Shown piece by piece: positions 22,925 to 31,908 of a stretch of 64,000 nt of DNA. Position numbers and translations under genes: made by a program. How positions within the stretch are numbered: the stretch's first letter is position 1; each line of letters opens with the position of its first letter. Below the pieces are notes generated by a model. That model was not told the origin of the DNA and ran no database searches. It worked only from the letters and a program-made list of their open reading frames with translations. This stretch comes from CAYUEN01 sp964443745 (GTDB lineage: Bacteria > Campylobacterota > Campylobacteria > Campylobacterales > QNZT01), in the NCBI GenBank assembly GCA_964443745.1, contig CAYUEN010000001.1, forward strand, positions 112,670 to 176,669, read 5' to 3'.

Positions 22925-25900
22925 TCAGGGGATATCTCTGACGCAGCGTATGAGGTGCGTATTTTCCTCCGTCTCTCCTATGATATCCATTCCGTCACCG
23001 AAATCGAGAGCGACGATACCGGCGCCATCGGCGGAGGAAGACCAGTAGATTTCGCCGCTTCCGTAATGAAACGCCGCGTTTAGGGCGGGAGAGCTGTGTA
23101 TATCGACCGTACTGTAGAGTTCGTTGATATTGGGAAGACGCCATCCCCCTCCATCAAGGGAGAGATTCGCACAATACAAGAGCGCTTCGTTCCAGTTTCG
23201 ACCGTTCGATTCGATCTCGTCGGTATCTTGCCACTGGAGGTTGTGTGGATAGTCGCTAACGATCTGGGTGGCATCGTCCCTTTTGAAGAAAAATTTCCGC
23301 TCTTCTCCGCGTACGCAGCGGATATATTTACTCGGAAACATATAGATAGAGGCGATCGAACTGGAACTCTCCAGAAAATCCACCCAAATATAATTTGAAA
23401 AATCGAGTTTTTCCGTCCAGTATCCTGCGTCCGCTTCGGGGATATTTTGAAATACCGAAGAGATGGCCGGGGAGTTTCTTCTATCGAGCAGATAGTAGAG
23501 TTCATGAAAATTGGGAATTCGCCAGTCGTCGTATCCGCCAAGGGTAAGATTTTCGCAGTGCGATTCGGCGCCCGACCAGTAATCCGTATTTCCCGTCGTA
23601 TCGTCTTCCCACATCAGCCCGGAGGTGTGGTCCGTGACGATTCCGCTGTTTTCGTCTCTGGTATAGGTGTGGGAGATACCCTTTTGCAACGCGCCGTCAT
23701 CTTCGCTCGCGATCGACGAGGTGATACCCGTTTTGGGAAGCGGTATATAACCAGGACCCGATTGCAGGCCGTTTTCGTACCATGCGAACGCCTTGTCTCC
23801 GGAGAGCGCCACGGCAAAATCGATATCGCCGTCGTAATCGAGATCGCTCGTAGAGAGTGCGGAAGGACGTGTCATTCCCGTTTCGATCACGATTTTGGTA
23901 AAGGTGTCGTCCCCTTCGTTGCGGTACCATCCGATCTCTCCACCGTAGTAGTTGCTGTAGAGGATATCGATATCGCCGTCGTTGTCGATATCGCCGCTTT
24001 CTACGTGGCTATATTCGTCCCCGCCACTTACTTGTAGGGTGTGAATTTCGAAAGTGCGGTCGTGGTTGTTTCGCATCCAGTGGATTTTACCGGATGTGTC
24101 GGTCGAAGAGACGATATCCGGATATGCGTCTTGGTCGAAATCGCCTATCGCGATACCGAAGACGGCGGGAGTCGAAGCGTCGATAATGTGTTCGGTGAAG
24201 TTTTCGTTTCCGTCGTTTTCGTACCATCCTACCGCCCCCTGTCCGGAGAGAGCGGCGACGATATCCGTATCGCCGTCTTTGTCCAGATCGACGCAAAGTA
24301 CGGTTCCCACATGGTTTTTGCCGCGGATGACAATGTGTTCGGTGAAGTTTTCGTTTCCGTCGTTTTCATACCATGCGATGGCACCGTCGGTATCGTCATC
24401 GTTCCAGACGCCGGTGATAATATCCGTATCGCCGTCTTTGTCCAGATCGGCAGCTTTGGCGAAAGCCGCGTCGGAGAGAGAGATGGAGATCGGATGGGCG
24501 GTGAAGGTATCGGTACCGTCGTTTTCGTACCAGATCAGTGAAGGGTTGCCGTCAACCGCATAGGCTCCGCTGAGGATATCGATGTCGCCGTCACCGTCGA
24601 TATCGGCGGCATCGATCGATTCGCCTTCGGGATTGTCGTCGTTGATCGGTGCTTTGGTGGTCGTAAAACTTTTATCTCGATTGTTGGGAAACCAGAGATT
24701 TTGGCCCGATCCCGAATCGGCCGTCAGGATATCGTCGTAACCATCCGCGTCGATATCGGCACAATAGACTCCCTCCGGCTTTTGCATCTCCTCCAATACC
24801 ATATGTTTTTCGAAGGAGAAGGATGCGGATGGGTTGATCGTCACGGTGAGGGTATCCGTGGCGATCGATCCGTTGTTGTCCGTTACGGTCAGTGTCACCG
24901 TATGGGTTCCGATGGCAAAATCGCTCTTGGTGAAGGTCGGGGTCGTAGCCAGTTCCGTTCCCTCTTCGGTCCATCTGTACATTTCGATCGTACCGTCCGG
25001 ATCGCTGCTGTTGGTACCGTCCAGGATAACCTCTGCACCGAAATTGGCGACGATATCCTCTCCCGCATCCGCTATGGGTTCGTCGTTGACGCTCGTTACG
25101 AAAATCGCTACGGTGCGATCTTGCGAACGGGCGTCGTGAGGATCGGCCGCGTAATAGGTGAATTGATCCGGACCGTGGTAATTTGCATTTGGAGTGTAAA
25201 TCAAATCGGGCGCCGTACCCGAAAGCGTTCCGTGTGAAGGGGTGGTGTAGTGATAGGTGAGCGTTTCGTTGTCGTCGTCGGAGGCGAGAAGATGGATGGT
25301 CGCACTCTGGTCTTCGTCGGTTTGGATACTCAGATCGTTCGCTACCGGGATGTCGTTGATATCGTTGACGGTGATGGAGATGATAGCAGGATCAGAATAG
25401 AATGTGCCATCGAAACTACGGATGACGATCAGATCCGTACCGTGAAAATTGGGATTCGGTATATAGGTGAGTTTATCGCCGACAAGTAGATAATCGCCAT
25501 ACTCAGGTGGAGTGGAGACCACGAAAGTGAGCGGATCGTCGTCCGGGTCGGAACCGGTGAGTGTGAGCGTTTGGTTCGTGTCTTCGTCGAGTGTCATCGA
25601 TTTGTCATCGGCGCTGGGTTGTCCGTTTTGCCAGGTAATGGCGATGGTGACGGTTGCCGGATTTGAATCGACGATACCGTCGCTGGCGATGAAATCGAAA
25701 CTGTCGGTACCGTTGTAGTCGCTTTCGGGCGTGTAGGTCAAATTGGGCGGTGTGCCGGTGAGCACACCATGGTCTGGTTGACGGACGATGGTGTAAGTGA
25801 GAGGATCGTGGTCGACATCGACGGCGGTGAGCGTGATCGAAACCGTTTCGTTTCGAACGGTATTTTTGCTCAGGCTTTCCGGTACGGGGGCGTCGTTGAC

Positions 25901-27058
25901 GTTTTCGATAGTGAGCGAGACGGTAGCGATCTGGGAGTCTGCCGTCGAGTCGTTTGCCCGAAAAGAGAAAACGTCCGGACCGTGATAGTCGCTTTCGGGC
26001 GTATAGGTCAGATTGGGCGGTGTGCCGGTGAGCGCACCGTGCTGGGGAGGATTCACGATGGTGAAGGTGAGTGGATCTTTATCCCTATCTTCCGCGGAGA
26101 GGGTGATGGAGGCGGGGGTGTCTTCTTGCAGCGTGATCTGTTGCGATTGTGCCGTTGGCGCTTCGTTAAACGGTGCGGATCTGACGCATCTTGTGTAGTA
26201 ACGCCTGTTTTTTTCGAGCCAGCCGTACTCGTCGGTATTGTAGTAGTTGGATCCTTGGTAGAAATTCACGCCCCAGACGTATCCTTCCGTCGCCGGTGTG
26301 GCCGACCAGAAATTGGCGGAGAGACCGTTTTGGAAAGGTGTTTTGATGGCGGGATTGGCGCGGGTGTGGTCGGTGATCGAATAGAGCTCTTCGATCGTAG
26401 GTAGACGCCAATCGCTATAGCCATCGAGCGAGAGGTTTTCGCAGTAGGCTTTCGCCTCTTCCCACGTTCTGCGGGTAGATTTGAGTGCGGCGTCGTCTTC
26501 CCACATCAGGTCGCCTGTCGTATCGGCGACACTCTCTTGAGTGATTCTTTCCAGATGCGGCATGTAGGGATCTCCCGCGACACACCGAACATGGAAAGGG
26601 GAAGATTTTCTGGAGAGGTAGTCAAAACCGTAGTTGAAGTTGACATACCACTGCAGATCCTCTTTGAGCCGGTAGGGTGTTTGGGTGTGGTAGAGTTGGG
26701 GAGCGACGTTTTCGAATGCGGTGTCCATTCTGCCTTGGCTGGCGAGAATCATCATCTCCTCCAGTGTCGGCAGTCGCCAGTCCTCTCTACCACCGAGCCT
26801 CAAAGAGGCGCAGTAGGCGACCGCTTCGTCGTGGCTCTTTTTGAGCGTTTTGCTATCGGAGTCGTCCTGCCAGAGCAGATGGGTGATCCGGTCGGTGACG
26901 GTATCGTCCAGATTGCGAAGGTAGCGTGCATCGGAATGTCCGGATGGTGGAGTGTTTTCATGATCTTCGGAGCCGGAAGATCCTCCTCCGCCGCATCCAG
27001 TGAAGATACCGGTCAGAAGCGCCAAAAGTCCTACTGTGCAAAAAGAGATTCTTTTCAT
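22925..27058 (-). CDS. Giant multidomain lipoprotein (DUF1566, cadherin-like, PKD, FG-GAP repeats)
   Basis: A 1377-residue lipoprotein: signal ending LLTGIFTGC with lipid on Cys22 and a Gly/Ser linker. Then two DUF1566/Lcl-type domains (WRLPTLEEM and WRLPTIEEL, about 50-295), four cadherin-like repeats with the pattern LTYTPESDYHGPD/FHGTD/YNGTD (about 300-660), a PKD domain (about 665-745), a run of FG-GAP/VCBS propeller repeats with Ca-binding DxDxDGDxD loops (about 750-1110) and two more DUF1566 domains (about 1130-1377). The architecture suggests a calcium-stabilised surface adhesin. The start overlaps the fecR stop as ATGA. The Slam-like gene two genes upstream could carry it to the cell surface (inference). 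Confidence 0.88.
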   Translation of the reverse strand: MKRISFCTVGLLALLTGIFTGCGGGGSSGSEDHENTPPSGHSDARYLRNLDDTVTDRITHLLWQDDSDSKTLKKSHDEAVAYCASLRLGGREDWRLPTLEEMMILASQGRMDTAFENVAPQLYHTQTPYRLKEDLQWYVNFNYGFDYLSRKSSPFHVRCVAGDPYMPHLERITQESVADTTGDLMWEDDAALKSTRRTWEEAKAYCENLSLDGYSDWRLPTIEELYSITDHTRANPAIKTPFQNGLSANFWSATPATEGYVWGVNFYQGSNYYNTDEYGWLEKNRRYYTRCVRSAPFNEAPTAQSQQITLQEDTPASITLSAEDRDKDPLTFTIVNPPQHGALTGTPPNLTYTPESDYHGPDVFSFRANDSTADSQIATVSLTIENVNDAPVPESLSKNTVRNETVSITLTAVDVDHDPLTYTIVRQPDHGVLTGTPPNLTYTPESDYNGTDSFDFIASDGIVDSNPATVTIAITWQNGQPSADDKSMTLDEDTNQTLTLTGSDPDDDPLTFVVSTPPEYGDYLLVGDKLTYIPNPNFHGTDLIVIRSFDGTFYSDPAIISITVNDINDIPVANDLSIQTDEDQSATIHLLASDDDNETLTYHYTTPSHGTLSGTAPDLIYTPNANYHGPDQFTYYAADPHDARSQDRTVAIFVTSVNDEPIADAGEDIVANFGAEVILDGTNSSDPDGTIEMYRWTEEGTELATTPTFTKSDFAIGTHTVTLTVTDNNGSIATDTLTVTINPSASFSFEKHMVLEEMQKPEGVYCADIDADGYDDILTADSGSGQNLWFPNNRDKSFTTTKAPINDDNPEGESIDAADIDGDGDIDILSGAYAVDGNPSLIWYENDGTDTFTAHPISISLSDAAFAKAADLDKDGDTDIITGVWNDDDTDGAIAWYENDGNENFTEHIVIRGKNHVGTVLCVDLDKDGDTDIVAALSGQGAVGWYENDGNENFTEHIIDASTPAVFGIAIGDFDQDAYPDIVSSTDTSGKIHWMRNNHDRTFEIHTLQVSGGDEYSHVESGDIDNDGDIDILYSNYYGGEIGWYRNEGDDTFTKIVIETGMTRPSALSTSDLDYDGDIDFAVALSGDKAFAWYENGLQSGPGYIPLPKTGITSSIASEDDGALQKGISHTYTRDENSGIVTDHTSGLMWEDDTTGNTDYWSGAESHCENLTLGGYDDWRIPNFHELYYLLDRRNSPAISSVFQNIPEADAGYWTEKLDFSNYIWVDFLESSSSIASIYMFPSKYIRCVRGEERKFFFKRDDATQIVSDYPHNLQWQDTDEIESNGRNWNEALLYCANLSLDGGGWRLPNINELYSTVDIHSSPALNAAFHYGSGEIYWSSSADGAGIVALDFGDGMDIIGETEENTHLIRCVRDIP

Positions 27059-28215
27059 TCTGTCACCTTCGTCGCTTCGAAAGTTCCGGTGGCGGTGTGG
27101 GTGATACCGCCGTGTTGTCTATCGTTGGTCAGTTGAAAACTTCCGGATGCTTTCTGCAATCTTTCACCTTCCAGCTCTCCCTCTCCACCACCGCTATAAC
27201 GGTCGCTTTGGAAAAAGAAGGTTCCGTTTTCGTTGACGTTTCCGCTCAGATCGGTTTGCCACCGCTGTCCGATCTCCGAAGTGAAACGGATCTCTCCGTC
27301 GATGGAAGCATGGTCAAGATCGGCCTGGAGATGGATGGCGTTCGTTTCGTCGTTTAAAATCATAAAGCGGGTGGAATCCATACTGTTTTGGACATAGCCG
27401 CTGACTTTTCCGTTGTATTCGGGCGTGCTGCTGCCGGCACGCTGGATCAACGCTTTGAAGCCGCTTCGCTGTTGAACGATCGTCTCCTCGATCTGCTCGG
27501 TCGGGATGTCGTTTTGTTCACTCTCGCTCTCCCACCCCTCCCAATCGGGTTTTGTTTCCACGGGTTGTGTTGTCTGTGCGGTGGTGGTATCCGGTTGCGT
27601 ATCGCTTATGTGTTGAGTCTGTGGCGGCGGTTCGACGGCGAGATTGAAATCGAGTACTTCACGCCGTTTGAGAGGGCGCGGCGGCATCGCACGGAGGGTT
27701 TGGGTAATGTAAGTTTTTTCCCCTCTGACGAGCGAGACTTCGTCTTTAGGGGTGATAACTACGATTTTTCCGTAGCTGCATGCGATCATCTCCCTCTTTT
27801 CGGAGATGTCACCCAGAACCGTCGTACCCCGTATACCGATCGTGGCGTTTTTGGTACGGAGCTTGAAGTGTTTGGGAGCGATCTTTCCTATCTTTCCCGT
27901 GATCGATTTGAAAATGCCTTTCGTGATGCTAAAGTCGGCTTTGGGATCTTTTTTGTCGTAGAGGTAGTCGTTTACCCTGAATGTGGTCTTTTGCCCCAGT
28001 GAAATGACCGTATGATCGTTGAAAACGATCTGCAATCTGGTCTTCGGTGCGGTCTGGATCGTATCTCCCTTTTCGAGCGAGTCTCCCGTATGAAGCGGGG
28101 TGGAAGAGCCGTTTCTTAGCAGAGTGGCGTCACCGCTGAGCGCGCTGATCTTTCCGATCGGAGCGGCAAAGAGGGTATAGGCCAGAAAGAGGGTCAAAAG
28201 AAGAATTTTTCGCAT
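27055..28215 (-). CDS. FecR-domain secreted protein
   Basis: A 386-residue protein with signal peptide MRKILLLTLFLAYTLFA and a FecR domain (about 20-175: GDATLLRNG, LEKGDTIQTAPKTRLQIVFND, KNATIGIRGTTVLG). This form, with an N-terminal signal peptide and no cytoplasmic HTH-interacting segment, is a periplasmic or surface module rather than the FecI-regulating FecR. A Pro/Thr/Gln-rich linker (about 200-255) leads to a C-terminal beta domain with repeated sheet-like strands (about 265-386), perhaps a small barrel. The SD is AAGGAG. It overlaps the giant lipoprotein by 4 nt. Similar FecR proteins often accompany CHASE2 cyclases, one of which lies nearby. Confidence 0.82.
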   Translation of the reverse strand: MRKILLLTLFLAYTLFAAPIGKISALSGDATLLRNGSSTPLHTGDSLEKGDTIQTAPKTRLQIVFNDHTVISLGQKTTFRVNDYLYDKKDPKADFSITKGIFKSITGKIGKIAPKHFKLRTKNATIGIRGTTVLGDISEKREMIACSYGKIVVITPKDEVSLVRGEKTYITQTLRAMPPRPLKRREVLDFNLAVEPPPQTQHISDTQPDTTTAQTTQPVETKPDWEGWESESEQNDIPTEQIEETIVQQRSGFKALIQRAGSSTPEYNGKVSGYVQNSMDSTRFMILNDETNAIHLQADLDHASIDGEIRFTSEIGQRWQTDLSGNVNENGTFFFQSDRYSGGGEGELEGERLQKASGSFQLTNDRQHGGITHTATGTFEATKVTE

Positions 28216-28282
28216 CGAAGCTCCTTGAAAATGCGCAATATTTATAGAAGATATATCGTCTCGTTTTCGAAAAAGTTAAATT

Positions 28283-29689
28283 TTATTTCAGTGTGTAGTT
28301 CAGGTTGAGCTGGTAGAGGTTCTTTTTGTAACTGTAAGCGGCGATATTGGAGCGGTTGTGGATTTTGGTGTATCCGATATCGACCGACATTTTGGAGGAG
28401 AGTTCTCGTGAGAGGGTGAAATCGATCTGTGTTCGGGTATCTTTTCTGGCGTATCCCAGCAGCGGATCGATTTCGTCGTAGCGTCGTTTTTGAAGGCCGA
28501 AATAGAGTTTGAGCCATATGCGTTCGTAGAGTCTGTAAAGGCCCTGCGCCAAAATCGAGGCACTTTTTCTGGAGATGTCCAGCCGGCTTCCTCCGTTTTT
28601 GAGATAGTGTCTGTAAGCCATTTCCGCTTTGAGGATTCCCTCTCCTTGACGATGGCGAAGCGTCGTGCGGATACCGTACATTCGCTGGGATCGCTCCTGG
28701 TTCGTGCGATCGTCCAGATGCAGAAGATCCCCACCCAGAGCGATATCGGTATGCGCTCCCGTCTTTTTGGAGAGGGTTGGCGAGAGAGAGAGGGTGTCGT
28801 TTTCGATTCCGCCTCCAAGCCAAGTGCGACCGACGCTCAGAGGTAGGGAGAGGGTGAGTTCATTCCACTCTTTGGTGAAGGTGGAGGTGAGTGAGAGAAA
28901 ATCGGTTCGGTAGGCGTCGTTTCCAAAAAATTCGCTGTAAAGATAGAGTGTGGTTACGAGTCGGTAGTCGGGGGTGCGATGCAGATGCGAGAGTGCCGTC
29001 TCGAATCGGGTGTAGGATGATGCCGTGCGGTTGGTGTCGTTGACGAAAGTGAGCGAACCGTAACGGGTCGTCGGTGCATAGGTTTTGTAGTCGACATTGT
29101 CATCATGCGTATAGCCTATCGTGAAGGATCCGAAAAAGCGATCCAAACTTCGTTTTTTGTCGATGATGGAGAGTAGTCGACGGATATGGGAAGCTATTTT
29201 CGAGGGAGGATTGGCAAGCAATACCTTCTCGAACTCTTTTTCGGAAGCGTCGTAAAGATGAAGTCTGAAAAGTGTGCGTGCGTATTCGTATCGTATCCTG
29301 GAGTCGTTTGGAGAGACGATCAACATTCGCTCGTACTGGGCGAGCGCTTGTTCGTAGAGCCCTTCCCGAAAGAAGAGGCGTGCCTGTTTCAATGGGCTTT
29401 TTGCTTCGATAGTTTCGGTATGCGGCCAAATAGTAGAGGTGACGAAAGCATCCGGATGGAGTTTGCGCAGCATCCGGGCTTTCGTATCCGCCGCCCTTTT
29501 GTCGGAGTAGTTCCCGCACCAGAGTTTGTAGAGGTTCTCCACCAGATGGAGCGTGGCGTCACAGGAGAGATTTTTTTGGGCCTCGAGTGCATGAGGGCGC
29601 AGACGGTAGGCTCCCAACTGAACGGTATAGGTTTGCGCCTGCAAAAGAAGCGACATAGACAACACCATAGCGGCGGTTTTGAAATTCAC
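28283..29689 (-). CDS. SPOR-TPR-beta-barrel outer-membrane protein, Slam-like
   Basis: A 468-residue protein with signal peptide (MNFKTAAMVLSMSLLLQAQ), an N-terminal SPOR-like segment (YTVQLGAYRLRPHALEAQKNL, about 20-90), TPR units (about 100-175, SPLKQARLFFREGLYEQALAQYERML) and a C-terminal half of about 14 amphipathic beta strands opening with FGSFTIGYTHDDNVDY and ending YQLNLNYTLK. TPR plus a 14-strand barrel is the plan of surface lipoprotein assembly modifiers (Slam/DUF560). Its place directly upstream of fecR and the giant lipoprotein fits export of that lipoprotein. Plain porin or alginate-type AlgK-AlgE-like function is the alternative. Confidence 0.7.
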   Translation of the reverse strand: MNFKTAAMVLSMSLLLQAQTYTVQLGAYRLRPHALEAQKNLSCDATLHLVENLYKLWCGNYSDKRAADTKARMLRKLHPDAFVTSTIWPHTETIEAKSPLKQARLFFREGLYEQALAQYERMLIVSPNDSRIRYEYARTLFRLHLYDASEKEFEKVLLANPPSKIASHIRRLLSIIDKKRSLDRFFGSFTIGYTHDDNVDYKTYAPTTRYGSLTFVNDTNRTASSYTRFETALSHLHRTPDYRLVTTLYLYSEFFGNDAYRTDFLSLTSTFTKEWNELTLSLPLSVGRTWLGGGIENDTLSLSPTLSKKTGAHTDIALGGDLLHLDDRTNQERSQRMYGIRTTLRHRQGEGILKAEMAYRHYLKNGGSRLDISRKSASILAQGLYRLYERIWLKLYFGLQKRRYDEIDPLLGYARKDTRTQIDFTLSRELSSKMSVDIGYTKIHNRSNIAAYSYKKNLYQLNLNYTLK

Positions 29690-29714
29690 GACTCTCCCTT
29701 CTTCGCTATTTCCA

Positions 29715-29755
29715 TATATCGGATAGTTGTTCGATTTTTTTAATTTGCCGATATA
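29715..29755. promoter_or_regulatory. Inverted repeat in the divergent control region
   Basis: TATATCGG (29715-29722) and CCGATATA (29748-29755) are exact 8-bp inverted arms 25 nt apart, in the 71-nt space between the divergent Slam-like and cyclase genes. It could be an operator serving both operons, or a hairpin in the leader of the cyclase mRNA. Confidence 0.35.
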
Positions 29756-29760
29756 GCGGT

Positions 29761-31908
29761 ATGAAAGAGAAAAAACGGACGTTTCTTGTAGCCTTTTCGG
29801 TCGCGCTCCTCTTTTCGGTACTCTATCTGTGGTATCCCGGTTTTTTGCAGCGTTTTGACGATTCGCTCCGGGATCAGTTTTTCCTTTTAAGAGGTGAGAT
29901 CGAAGCGAGCGAGGATATTGTCATCGTCGATATCGACGAAGCGTCGTTGCGCGCTCTTGGGCAGTGGCCCTGGCCTAGAAACATTATGGCCAAGATCGTC
30001 GAACACCTCACTTCGGCTGGAGCGGCCGCGATAGGTTTCGATATTCTCTTCGCGGAAGAGGATCGTACCTCTCCCAGACGTGTGGCGAAGATACTGGGGC
30101 TTACAAACAGTGAAGAGGAGAAGATACCCGATTACGATCGGATTTTCGCCGATGCGCTTATGAAGGCGCCGGCTGTACTTGGATTCGTTTTCAATTTCGA
30201 ATCCGATGTCAACAGCTCCGCACCCCCGCTCTCGGCGATCTATATCGAAAAAGGAAAAGAGGCGAATGGGGCGGGCGGGATACCCGAGGCGAGGGGTATC
30301 AGCGCCAATCTGCCTCTGTTTCAGGAGAGCGTCTGTTGTAGCGGTAGCTTCAACATGATTCCAGATAGCGACGGAATCGTCCGATACGTGCCGCTTTTGA
30401 TCCGTTATGAGGGAAGTCTCTACCCTTCGCTTTCGTTCGAACTTTTCCGGGCTCTTAGCGGAGTGGGCAGAGTGGTGGTTCGTTACGACGGGATGGGAGT
30501 CTCTTCGATCGACGTGGGTCGAACGCAAATTCCCGTGGACGCTTTCGGACGGCTTTTTGTCAACTATCGGGGCGGGAGGGGACGCTATCGCTATCTGAGT
30601 GCGGCGGATTTCTATTTTGGCCGGTTCGATCCGCAGTCGGTGGCGGGCAAAGTGGTTTTGATAGGAACTTCGGCACCGGGTCTGCTCGATATGCGGGCCA
30701 CACCGTTTGAAAGTACGATTCCGGGGGTGGAAATCCATGCCAACGTCATCGACAACCTCATCAACGGAGATTTTCTGCAGCGGCCCGCTTTCGCGCCGTT
30801 TCTGAATGTCGGCTTGATTCTCTTCTGCGCGATTCTCGCATGGGCGATGCTCGTTTTTCTTTCGCCTTTCGTCGCGCTCGGAGCGCTGCTTGGCGCCTCC
30901 GTCGGTCTTGTCTTCGCACTATATCAGATGCTTTTTTCAGGTGGATACGTGTTGGCCGGAATCTATCCGCTGCTGACGCTGCTGGGCAGTTCGCTGCCGC
31001 TTTTTGTCTACCGGCTCTTCAAAGAGGCGAAACAGAAGACGTTGATCAAAAACAGATTCGCCAAGAAGGTTTCCGCCCAGGTAGCCGAATTGCTGATCGA
31101 AACTCCGGAATTGGATCTTGGGCCCAAAGAGAGGGAGGTGACGATCTTTTTCAGCGATATCCGTGGATTTACGACGATTTCTGAAAGGCTGGGGTCGGCT
31201 ACGGAGTTGATCGCTTTCCTGAATCGTTATATGTCTCCGATGAGCGAGATCATCATCGAACATAGGGGAACGATCGACAAATATATCGGGGATGCGATCA
31301 TGGCCTATTGGAACGCGCCGGTGGAGACACCTGACCATGCCGATCTGGCCGTCGCTTCCGCGCTCAGACAGATCGAAGCGCTCGAAGATCTGAACAGACA
31401 ATTCCAAAAAGAGGGAAAAATGCCGATATCCATAGGAGTCGGAATCCATACCGATATCGCGACGGTCGGAGAGATGGGAAGCGAAGGGCGCAGCGATTTT
31501 ACGATTATCGGAGACAGTGTCAATCTCTGCTCGCGTATCGAGGGTTTGACGAAAATATACGATGCGAAAATCATCATTTCCGAACACACCAAAGCGCGCC
31601 TGCGACACCCCTACAAAATCATCGAGCTCGATCGGGTGGCCGTCAAAGGCAAGCAGATTCCCGTAACGATATACGAGGTGGTGGGATTTGGAGTTTTCGA
31701 CGAAGAGGAGAAGGCGATGATGGACGATTATGCCAAGGCGTTGGAACTTTACCGCGGTGGCTATTTCGAAGAAGCCCGAATAGCGTTCGAATCGCTTTTT
31801 TCCAGAAGCGGTAAGACTCTTTTCGGGCTTTATTGCGAACGGTGCGAAAAGGCGAAAAAGAAAAAAATCGAACAATTCGACGGAGTGTACAGATATGATA
31901 CGAAATGA
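29761..31908 (+). CDS. CHASE2-domain class III adenylyl cyclase
   Basis: Membrane cyclase of 715 residues: one N-terminal helix (about 7-26), a periplasmic CHASE2 domain (about 30-330, with IVDIDEASLRALGQWPWPR and VLIGTSAPGLLDMRATP), three more helices (about 340-415) and a class III catalytic domain (about 455-640). Metal-binding Asp residues are in FFSDIRGFTT and GDAIMAYW. The Lys in DKYIGDA and the Asp in SDFTIIGDSVNLCSRIEG are the pair that selects ATP, so cAMP is the expected product. The ATG has no clear ribosome site. The 3' end overlaps the phosphodiesterase fusion gene by 14 nt. The periplasmic signal is unknown. Confidence 0.92.
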   Translation: MKEKKRTFLVAFSVALLFSVLYLWYPGFLQRFDDSLRDQFFLLRGEIEASEDIVIVDIDEASLRALGQWPWPRNIMAKIVEHLTSAGAAAIGFDILFAEEDRTSPRRVAKILGLTNSEEEKIPDYDRIFADALMKAPAVLGFVFNFESDVNSSAPPLSAIYIEKGKEANGAGGIPEARGISANLPLFQESVCCSGSFNMIPDSDGIVRYVPLLIRYEGSLYPSLSFELFRALSGVGRVVVRYDGMGVSSIDVGRTQIPVDAFGRLFVNYRGGRGRYRYLSAADFYFGRFDPQSVAGKVVLIGTSAPGLLDMRATPFESTIPGVEIHANVIDNLINGDFLQRPAFAPFLNVGLILFCAILAWAMLVFLSPFVALGALLGASVGLVFALYQMLFSGGYVLAGIYPLLTLLGSSLPLFVYRLFKEAKQKTLIKNRFAKKVSAQVAELLIETPELDLGPKEREVTIFFSDIRGFTTISERLGSATELIAFLNRYMSPMSEIIIEHRGTIDKYIGDAIMAYWNAPVETPDHADLAVASALRQIEALEDLNRQFQKEGKMPISIGVGIHTDIATVGEMGSEGRSDFTIIGDSVNLCSRIEGLTKIYDAKIIISEHTKARLRHPYKIIELDRVAVKGKQIPVTIYEVVGFGVFDEEEKAMMDDYAKALELYRGGYFEEARIAFESLFSRSGKTLFGLYCERCEKAKKKKIEQFDGVYRYDTK

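Noticed and set aside
22925..27058. Tandem copies of DUF1566 segments as recent DNA duplication
   Set aside because: The repeats are similar in protein pattern but diverged in DNA; they are ordinary domain repeats.
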